Positions 63,288 through 64,000 of a stretch of DNA of 64,000 nt are shown here, in pieces. This DNA comes from Halegenticoccus tardaugens (lineage in GTDB: Archaea; Halobacteriota; Halobacteria; Halobacteriales; Haloferacaceae). The translations under genes and the position numbers were made by a program. The stretch spans positions 372,001 through 436,000 of the forward strand of contig NZ_SDIC01000001.1 of NCBI RefSeq assembly GCF_004116405.1, in the 5' to 3' direction. A model generated the notes under the pieces. The model saw only the letters and a program-made list of their open reading frames with translations. It was not told the origin of the DNA and did not search any database. Numbering within the stretch: the first letter of the stretch is position 1; every line of letters begins with the position of its first letter.

Positions 63288-64000
63288 ATGAAGTTGCACA
63301 ACCGGACCGTCAGGCAGGACGTTCGGGAGCTCGGCGCGTTGGTCGGCGACGTGCTCGAAGCGCAAACCTCGACGGACGCGTTCGAGATCGTCGAGGAACT
63401 GCGGACCGCGGCCATCGCCTACCGCGACGGCTCGGTCCCGTCCAGACAGCCGCTCCACGACGTGCTCGGCCGGCTGTCCCCCGACAGCGAGAGCGTGGTC
63501 GCCCGCGCCTTCACCACCTACTTCGAGCTGATCAACCTCGCGGAGGAGCGAGAGCGCGTCCGGGCGGTCAGGCAGGGTTCTCAGGAGGAGACGATCGAGG
63601 ACAGCCTCGAAAAGACCGTCGCCCGCCTCTCTGAATCCGGCGCGGACGCCGAGACCGTCCAGCGGGTGCTCGACGACGTGCTCGTCGAGCCGACGTTCAC
63701 GGCTCACCCGACGGAGGCGCGCAGGAAGACGGTGAAGGCGAAGCTGCGCTCGATCGCAGAGCGGCTCGAGACGCTCGACGAGCGCCGGCTGACCGATCAA
63801 GAGCAGTCCCAGGAGTGGAGCCGCGTCGACGCCGAGGTGACGAGCCTCTGGCAGACCGCGCAGGTCCGCGAGCGCCGGCCGGAGCCGCAGGACGAAGCCC
63901 GAAACGTCCAGTGGTACCTCGAAAACACGCTCTTCGACGTCGTCGGCGAGGTGTACAGCGAGCTCGAGGAGATCGTCTCCGCGGAGTACGACGACGTCCG
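63288..64000 (+). CDS. ppc: Phosphoenolpyruvate carboxylase, 5' part
   Basis: The first 237 codons of PEP carboxylase, which fixes bicarbonate onto PEP to give oxaloacetate. Catalytic His motif FTAHPTEARRKTVKAKL is present. Starts MKLHNRTVRQDVRELGALVG. The rest lies beyond the window. Confidence 0.95.
   Translation, partial: MKLHNRTVRQDVRELGALVGDVLEAQTSTDAFEIVEELRTAAIAYRDGSVPSRQPLHDVLGRLSPDSESVVARAFTTYFELINLAEERERVRAVRQGSQEETIEDSLEKTVARLSESGADAETVQRVLDDVLVEPTFTAHPTEARRKTVKAKLRSIAERLETLDERRLTDQEQSQEWSRVDAEVTSLWQTAQVRERRPEPQDEARNVQWYLENTLFDVVGEVYSELEEIVSAEYDDV

Overview
The window is chromosomal DNA of an extremely halophilic archaeon (class Halobacteria). The evidence is very high GC, strongly acidic proteins, archaeal-type ribosomal proteins (eL19, eL32, eS4, RNase P Rpp29), Tat lipoprotein signals, and TATA boxes about 26 nt upstream of leaderless starts. 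I do not assign a genus.

Layout. 1-1544 holds the end of a zinc-type metal ABC transporter: a truncated ATPase and a His-rich binding protein. 1816-7286 is a lower-GC accessory island bounded by imperfect direct repeats that match the 3' end of secY. It carries an archaeal ATPase, several frameshifted genes and, in one operon, four tandem small acidic proteins sharing the motif VADTPD(E/S)DPR, lying between a 141-residue protein and a membrane-anchored protein. 7260-22344 is the S10/spc ribosomal block, all on the minus strand: SPOUT methyltransferase, L3, L4, a coupled 21-codon ORF, L23, L2, S19, L22, S3, L29, Rnp1, S17, L14, L24, S4e, L5, S14, S8, L6, L32e, L19e, L18, S5, L30, L15, then secY.

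22587-22657 is tRNA-Gly(GCC). A 27-bp copy of its 3' end lies 163 bp downstream, a second integration footprint. 22929-37049 is core housekeeping: mch, a GTPBP1-type GTPase, a membrane J-protein, Mn-catalase, pyrF, a zinc-ribbon wHTH regulator, an amidohydrolase, hmgA, a YihY membrane protein, a cupin and an eIF1-like factor. 37203-39185 is a second low-GC patch with an IS5-type transposase, a two-copy repeat and two small accessory genes. 39348-50184 has icd, an Ntn asparaginase, a frameshifted ppk1 with a phosphoesterase, map, a HIT protein, a CDF transporter overlapping signal peptidase I tail to tail, and a tRNA methylthiotransferase.

50307-56335 includes deoC, a PfkB kinase and a uridine phosphorylase, three genes that fit nucleoside/pentose catabolism, plus a secreted Gln/Asp-repeat protein. 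56354-61598 is an HPP-UspA fusion, a K+ channel and two membrane TrkA-C proteins, probably ion homeostasis. The window ends with a SAMP/MoaD-like protein, a Rieske protein and the 5' part of ppc.

Frameshift signatures occur in four genes (three in the first island, plus ppk1). They are either real decay or sequence errors. The strongest candidate for something undescribed is the tandem VADTPD(E/S)DPR small-protein operon at 4703-7191.
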